A stretch of DNA of 28,092 nt from JAQIBY01 sp034658655. GTDB lineage: Bacteria; Bacteroidota; Bacteroidia; Bacteroidales; ML635J-15. Below the pieces are notes generated by a model that saw only the letters and a program-made list of their open reading frames with translations, did no database searches and was not told where the DNA came from. Location of the stretch: positions 1 to 28,092 of the forward strand of contig JAYEFQ010000002.1 of the NCBI GenBank assembly GCA_034658655.1, read 5' to 3'. Numbering within the stretch: the stretch's first letter is position 1; each line of letters opens with the position of its first letter. Below are positions 23,607-28,092 of this stretch, one piece after another. The translations under genes were made by a program, and so were the position numbers.

Positions 23607-24783
23607 GAAAACGAAAATCATTAGATAAAGCAAAGTCGTAAATCTTTTTCCAATCATCACCTATATATGCTGCAATAAGTAGTAGTAGGGTAGAACCCGG
23701 CTGGTGAAAATTTGTAATCAATCGGTTAATAAATCGAAATTTATATCCCGGTGCAATCATTATGCTGGTTTTTCCTTTAATTGCATTAATATTTAATCGA
23801 CTCATTTCCTCAGAAATCCACTTTAATACATCAATTGCGTGTGGGTTTGATTTATTTTCATAAGCTTCCCACTGAGTAACCTTCTGTGGTTCTGATAAAT
23901 TTGACATTCCAGACATGGCTTTTATGCCAATTTGATACAGACTTTCCAATCCTCTAACACTTGTGGTTCCTACGGCTGTAACATTTCCGTGATGTTGGAT
24001 TAATGTGTCAACCGTTGTTTTTGTAATGTAAAAAAACTCTGTATGCATGGGATGATCACCGATATATTCTGATTTTACGGGTTGAAAAGTGCCTGTTCCA
24101 ACATGAAGACTGATGCTTTTTTGTGTAATTTGTTTGTCATTCAGCGCGTTCAGCACTTCAGGAGAGAAATGCAATCCTGCAGTTGGAGCAGCAACAGAGC
24201 CTTCCTTGTCAGAGTAAACAGTTTGATATCGTGATCGATCAATTTGCTCCGATTCACGATTCAAATACGGTGGAATGGGAGTTAAGCCAGAGTGTTCTAA
24301 AATGTCTCCAAATTGAATGGATGTATGGTTCCATGAAAATTCAATAATATTGTCTTTTTTAGTTTTTTCAATTAATTTGGCTTGTAAAACTAAATTTTTG
24401 CCTTGAATTGAAATGGACTTGCTTAATTTTCCTTGTTTCCATTTTTTTAGATTTCCTACAATGCATTTCCAACGGCAGGTTTCGGTTTGTGTGAGGGCAT
24501 TGCTGTAATCATACTCCTGAGCAGGAGTGAGGCAGAAAACTTCAATTCTAGCTCCTGTTTCTTTATGAAAAATAATGCGCGCATTTAAAACGCGGGAATC
24601 ATTCCATACCATGAGCGACTTTTCGGGTAAAAGATTTGTGATTTCACGAAAAATCGATTGGCGGATGTCACCATTATTGTAAATCAATAGTTTAGATGCA
24701 TCTCTTTGCTCAAGCGGATACTTTGCAATGCGATCATCCGGTAAATTATACCGATAGTCAGCAATCTTTATTAACTTTGACAT
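23557..24783 (-). CDS. queA: tRNA ribosyltransferase-isomerase QueA
   Basis: This enzyme transfers the ribosyl part of S-adenosylmethionine to preQ1 in tRNA, forming epoxyqueuosine, a step of queuosine synthesis. I start at ATG 24783 (408 residues), where MSKLIKIADYRYNLPDDRIAKYPL matches the QueA N-terminus; ATG 24789 is also possible and the open frame to 24855 enters the divergent gene's region. Conserved QueA stretches are VWNDSRVLNARI, APTAGLHFSPEVL, SLHVGTGTFQPV, HPMHTEFF, VGTTSVRGLES and FHQPGSTLLLLIAA, ending in FLSYGDSSLLY. About 408 residues is normal for Bacteroidota. No other queuosine gene is in the window. The 3' end overlaps the DCC gene by 50 bases, and the 5' end is 49 bases from the divergent Smr gene. 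Confidence 0.95.
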   Translation of the reverse strand: MSKLIKIADYRYNLPDDRIAKYPLEQRDASKLLIYNNGDIRQSIFREITNLLPEKSLMVWNDSRVLNARIIFHKETGARIEVFCLTPAQEYDYSNALTQTETCRWKCIVGNLKKWKQGKLSKSISIQGKNLVLQAKLIEKTKKDNIIEFSWNHTSIQFGDILEHSGLTPIPPYLNRESEQIDRSRYQTVYSDKEGSVAAPTAGLHFSPEVLNALNDKQITQKSISLHVGTGTFQPVKSEYIGDHPMHTEFFYITKTTVDTLIQHHGNVTAVGTTSVRGLESLYQIGIKAMSGMSNLSEPQKVTQWEAYENKSNPHAIDVLKWISEEMSRLNINAIKGKTSIMIAPGYKFRFINRLITNFHQPGSTLLLLIAAYIGDDWKKIYDFALSNDFRFLSYGDSSLLYPNQEIG

Positions 24784-24832
24784 CTGCATGAAAATTGTTT
24801 TGTGCAAAATAACAGAAAATAAAGGAGAAAAC

Positions 24833-25855
24833 ATGAGTGCAATGAATTTACACAATTATCAAAAAGGAGATAAGGTTCGATTTTTAAACGAAGTTGGCGG
24901 CGGTATTGTAAAGCGTTTGCGTAAAGACGGAATGGTTTTGGTTGAAAATGAAGATGGTTTTGATTATCCTATGCCTCCTGGAGAGTTGGTTTTAGTTGAG
25001 TCTGGTGGTTTCTCGAAAGGTGATTCACTTGAAAAAAACACAGAACGAAAAGCAGATGATATGCGAGTGAGTGAAAGTGAAGATTTAAAGAAAATTCTCA
25101 TTGCTTTTACACGAAATCAATCAAATAACGGGGTAGTTTTGCATTTAATTAATGATACTCCATGGTTTTTTCCCTATGCAATTTACTCACGTGTTGATGC
25201 AGATGACCATCGTTTGATTGTTCAAGATGTTTTGGAGCCAGATACGAAAATGGAGGTAGGAGAATTTCCTGATAATGATTTGGATGAAGTGCGTCAGTTG
25301 GTTTTGCAGGGATTTTTTGCCGGTGACCGGATGAAAAGCATGCAACCCAGTGTGCAGGGAAAACTAAAAAATAAAGCTACCCGCTTATTACTCAGCGGAA
25401 ATTATGAAATCAATGAATATTTTTCTGTTCCGGCATTAATATTTGATATTTTTAATTCGAAAACCTCAGATCCCGAAGTGATTGATGAAGTGCTACATGA
25501 AAAAACATTGCAGGAATCTGTAGATGCTGAAAACGCAGTGCGTTCAAAAAGACATCCTTCACCAGTAATTTGGGAAGAAGATTTGCATATTAACGTGTTG
25601 GTTGATTCGGTTGTCGGAATGTCAAATACTGAAATACTGAATTTTCAGATGGATTATTTTCGGAAAATTTTGGATAAAGCGATGGTCGAAGATGTAAGTC
25701 AAGTGGTTTATATTCATGGTATTGGAAATGGTACGCTGAAAAAAACGCTACGTGATGCCTTAGAAAAAGAGTTTCATCTTATGTATGAAGATGCTTCGTT
25801 TAAGCAATACGGATTTGGTGCAACTAAAGTTTTTCCCGGTAGGAAAGCGAAATAA
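24833..25855 (+). CDS. DUF2027 and Smr domain protein
   Basis: This 340-residue cytosolic protein starts at ATG 24833, chosen because AAAGGAG lies five bases before it; the earlier in-frame ATG at 24788 lacks such a site. Residues 1-55 form a KOW-like small beta-barrel (KGDKVRFLNEVGGGIVKRL), and the middle is the DUF2027 region typical of Bacteroidota. The C-terminal 90 residues are an Smr domain, with VYIHGIGNGTLKKTLRDAL and the closing GFGATKVFPG. Smr domains in MutS2 relatives nick or bind nucleic acid, often as ribosome-linked endonucleases, but here the HGxGxGxL motif is the only catalytic clue, and no MutS ATPase is attached. A role in nucleic acid or ribosome quality control is inference. 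It faces batE with three bases between the stops. Confidence 0.88.
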   Translation: MSAMNLHNYQKGDKVRFLNEVGGGIVKRLRKDGMVLVENEDGFDYPMPPGELVLVESGGFSKGDSLEKNTERKADDMRVSESEDLKKILIAFTRNQSNNGVVLHLINDTPWFFPYAIYSRVDADDHRLIVQDVLEPDTKMEVGEFPDNDLDEVRQLVLQGFFAGDRMKSMQPSVQGKLKNKATRLLLSGNYEINEYFSVPALIFDIFNSKTSDPEVIDEVLHEKTLQESVDAENAVRSKRHPSPVIWEEDLHINVLVDSVVGMSNTEILNFQMDYFRKILDKAMVEDVSQVVYIHGIGNGTLKKTLRDALEKEFHLMYEDASFKQYGFGATKVFPGRKAK

Positions 25856-25858
25856 TAC

Positions 25859-26611
25859 TTATTTTGTTATTTTTTCAAGCTTTGTTGCTTGAATCCAACC
25901 TATTTTTCCATCGCTTAAGCGAATTTCGTAAAAATTGTTTACAGAATCTCTGATTTCAACTCTTAATCCTTCGTGGATTTCAAATAAATTTGTTTCAGTT
26001 TCCGCAGGTGCGCTTTTTACCAGTCCATCCTCCATAATGATTGCATGCTTACTTTGCGTTGTTATTTTATCCACCCGTAGCGCTAAAAGTAAGGTGATTG
26101 CTGATAAAATAAGCAAGCTGATTACTGAATAATTTAATAGTTTGTTTCCGCGAATTTTCATCCTGAATACTCGCCATAAACTAAGCCCGAGTACTGATAA
26201 AAATAAAATGATGCTAATAAGTCCCCATGCTGTGCCGGATATCCAGCGATTTAGTCCATTTAGCCAAACCACAAAAAACAAATCTGGAATTGCTTCTACA
26301 CGATCAACAATTTGAGAACGTGCAATGTCTAGATTATGTTGAATGTCATCATCTTCAGGGGTGAGTAAAGCCGCTTTTTCATAAAACAATATGGATTCTC
26401 CGGTTTTGTTAAGTTTAAAAAATGCATTGCCTAAATTGTAGTATAATTCAGCACTACCACCTTCTTGTTCTATAATACTATTCCAAGCATTAATTGCATC
26501 GTAATAACGTTCTTGTTGATACCATGAAGTAGCACTATCTCTTAGTGACTCATTAGCAAAACCATGAGTTATAACTGAGAATAAGAATATGATGAAAAAT
26601 ATCCGTTTCAT
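25859..26611 (-). CDS. batE: BatE: TPR and SH3-like membrane protein
   Basis: This 250-residue inner-membrane protein belongs to the Bacteroidota bat (aerotolerance) operon. A signal peptide spans 1-19. TPR-type repeats follow in about 20-100 (SWYQQERYYDAINAWNSII, AELYYNLGNAFFKLNKTGES, ILFYEKAALLTPEDDDIQHNLDIA). Two membrane helices lie at about 130-148 and 160-178, and a bacterial SH3 domain closes the chain (about 190-250, with LFEIHEGLRVEI and GWIQATKLEKI). TPR and SH3 parts suggest a scaffold on the periplasmic side for BatA/BatB/BatD. It starts two bases after the batD stop, so the two are translationally close, and ends three bases from the convergent Smr gene. Confidence 0.9.
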   Translation of the reverse strand: MKRIFFIIFLFSVITHGFANESLRDSATSWYQQERYYDAINAWNSIIEQEGGSAELYYNLGNAFFKLNKTGESILFYEKAALLTPEDDDIQHNLDIARSQIVDRVEAIPDLFFVVWLNGLNRWISGTAWGLISIILFLSVLGLSLWRVFRMKIRGNKLLNYSVISLLILSAITLLLALRVDKITTQSKHAIIMEDGLVKSAPAETETNLFEIHEGLRVEIRDSVNNFYEIRLSDGKIGWIQATKLEKITK

Positions 26612-26613
26612 AA

Positions 26614-28092
26614 TTACAAGTTTTGTTCAAGTTTTGAAATTAAACCTGCTGTATATTGATAAATTCGTGTTGGGTCATTTTCTTCATCAGGCGGAGCAAA
26701 ATGCGCATATTCACAAATGTCGATAATATAAACTAGTTTTTTTATCAAATTTTCAGAAAGTTGTTTCTCATGCATTCGTTCAGTGACAGATTCTCGTGAT
26801 AAGTTTGCAATGTCCATATCAAGTTTATCCGCAACATATCCCCATAATGCTTTAATAATTTCATTGTAAAATTCAGGTTTCTCTTCATCCATCAATCCTT
26901 TTGCTAGTTTTAATCGTTTACGAGCCACTTTATTTGCTTTTTTATTACGTATTTTGGTAATGTTGGCGCGTTCTTTTATTTGTTTTCTTCGCAGAAAAAC
27001 AATTAAAACCAATATAGAGAAGGGAAGGATGTAGGCAAGCCAGAAAAGCCAAGTTCCTATGAATGATTTTTTTTGTTTTTTTGGAATTGTTTTAATGTAT
27101 CTAATGTCATTTGCCATCATTTCAATATCTGAACCAGAAAGGCTAACTTGTGCTTTTTCTTCTTTAAAGTCTGCTGTTCGGTTTACATAAATTGATGTTT
27201 CTTGCCCTTTATAGCTTTGGTAGGATTGAGTTTTCGGATTAAACCATGAAATTTCAATCGGTTTTAATATGTAATTTTCAGGATATCTTGGAATGATTGT
27301 ATATATCCAGTTAATGCTCCCAGTACTGCCATTTGCTGTTTTTGATAGGTTTTTCTTAACTTCAGGATCATACACCTCAAATTCATTTGGCAAATTAAGT
27401 TTTGGTGCATTTATTAAATTGAAATTTCCTGTGCCTTGCAGGTTAATTTTAATGGTAAACGCATCGTTCACATCAATGCTGTCATGAGATATTTCTGTAC
27501 TCGCTGAAAATCCACCGACTGCACCAATGTAGGAGGATGGTTGTTGCTTTGGTAGTGGTTTTATATTCACTGTAATTGCATTGCTCTTTAATGTGTATGG
27601 AACATTCTGCACTCTACCAAAAAAGGAGTCAAATAGTGATCCGGATTGATTGCTGTTAACGCGTTCTTGTAAAACTATATCAAAATTACCTTCGGATATT
27701 TCAAGTTTCCCACTGCGCTGCGGGAATAGAACAATCGATTTTAATTCTGCTGTATAATAGTTTTTTCCTTTGTAATTCTCCATTTTCATATGGATTTGGC
27801 GTGGATTGTTTACATCTTCAACCCAAAAGCCATTGTATTCAGGAAATTTAATGTCCTTAAAGCCTGCTAAGTTTCGATTCGATAAATACATTTTGAAACT
27901 ACCGTAAATAGCTTCCCCTTGATAGGCTGTTGTTTTATTTAATGATAAGCGCACAAAGTGATTAGCGCCACTAGTTTGTGATGTGTTTTGGGTTGCTTGT
28001 GTTTGTTTGCTTTGAGATTGATTTTGAGTGCCGCTATTTCCTGCAACAACTTGTATTATGAGCTGATTGGATTTATGGGTTTTTCCACCAAC
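26614..28092 (-). CDS. batD: BatD family protein, 5' end outside the window
   Basis: The open frame runs unbroken from the stop at 26614 to the right edge, so the start codon lies outside and only about 492 codons are seen. The GTG at 27954 is internal: the codons above it continue the BatD pattern (VGGKTHKSNQLIIQVV, then a Gln/Ser/Thr-rich linker). BatD is a large periplasmic protein with Ig-like beta domains and one C-terminal membrane anchor, here about 27070-26990 (GTWLFWLAYILPFSILVLIVF), followed by an Arg/Lys-rich cytoplasmic tail and a helical end (about 150 residues). It works with BatA/B/C/E at the inner membrane. The spacing to batE is two bases. The rest of the operon should lie to the right. 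Confidence 0.9.
   Translation of the reverse strand, partial: VGGKTHKSNQLIIQVVAGNSGTQNQSQSKQTQATQNTSQTSGANHFVRLSLNKTTAYQGEAIYGSFKMYLSNRNLAGFKDIKFPEYNGFWVEDVNNPRQIHMKMENYKGKNYYTAELKSIVLFPQRSGKLEISEGNFDIVLQERVNSNQSGSLFDSFFGRVQNVPYTLKSNAITVNIKPLPKQQPSSYIGAVGGFSASTEISHDSIDVNDAFTIKINLQGTGNFNLINAPKLNLPNEFEVYDPEVKKNLSKTANGSTGSINWIYTIIPRYPENYILKPIEISWFNPKTQSYQSYKGQETSIYVNRTADFKEEKAQVSLSGSDIEMMANDIRYIKTIPKKQKKSFIGTWLFWLAYILPFSILVLIVFLRRKQIKERANITKIRNKKANKVARKRLKLAKGLMDEEKPEFYNEIIKALWGYVADKLDMDIANLSRESVTERMHEKQLSENLIKKLVYIIDICEYAHFAPPDEENDPTRIYQYTAGLISKLEQNL

Noticed and set aside
24788..24832. 15-residue N-terminal extension of the DUF2027-Smr protein
   Set aside because: A strong AAAGGAG site directly precedes ATG 24833; the earlier ATG has none.
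24784..24855. Extended start of queA
   Set aside because: It would overlap the ribosome binding site and start of the divergent Smr gene, and QueA homology begins at MSKLIKIADY.
27952..27954. GTG as the start of batD
   Set aside because: The frame stays open to the window edge and the upstream codons match BatD sequence.

Overview
The window is a low-GC, tightly packed stretch of a Bacteroidota chromosome, most likely class Bacteroidia. This rests on a giant secreted protein ending in a type IX secretion (T9SS) sorting domain, a BatD-BatE pair, a DUF2027-Smr protein, a fused Memo-AMMECR1 protein beside its radical SAM partner, and -7 boxes of the Bacteroidota type (TAnnTTTG). No rRNA, tRNA, CRISPR array, transposase or integrase was found.

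Layout. 1-619 is an AT-rich leader with a long hairpin. 620-5785 encodes a roughly 1,720-residue secreted beta-helix/T9SS protein. 5930-8900 is a looser accessory zone: a DUF6508 protein (-), an orphan ATP-grasp enzyme, a proline-rich lipoprotein and a tiny candidate ORF. A 62-nt imperfect direct repeat brackets the ATP-grasp gene. 8911-12627 (+) holds a SlyD-like protein, an unrecognised protein overlapping a thiamine-binding-fold protein, and ligA. 12593-15042 (-) is the AmmeMemoRadiSam pair, which overlaps ligA tail to tail. 15576-16553 (-) is a PAP2-fold membrane protein that has lost its catalytic residues.

16718-19420 (+) reads ctp protease, pnuC, NadR-like kinase with almost no spacing. 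19421-20439 has no gene but carries several palindromes and a degenerate 191-bp repeat. 20440-22005 (-) is a three-gene envelope unit: outer-membrane beta-barrel candidate, lipoprotein with a duplicated module, and a 57-residue membrane protein. A terminator-like hairpin inside an outer inverted repeat sits just before its first start codon. 22470-23606 (+) holds a metallo-beta-lactamase-fold hydrolase and a DCC-family thiol protein. queA (-) overlaps the latter tail to tail and diverges from the DUF2027-Smr gene. batE and the 3' part of batD (-) run off the right edge.

How the genes work together. Clear functional pairs are pnuC plus kinase (nicotinamide riboside uptake and trapping), Memo-AMMECR1 plus radical SAM (conserved, function not settled to my knowledge), and BatD-BatE (envelope and stress-related membrane complex). 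The least explained parts are the 22005-20440 envelope operon with its leader, the catalytically dead-looking PAP2 protein, the Memo-AMMECR1/radical SAM unit, and the palindrome-rich gap at 19421-20439. I see no defence island, biosynthetic cluster or prophage.
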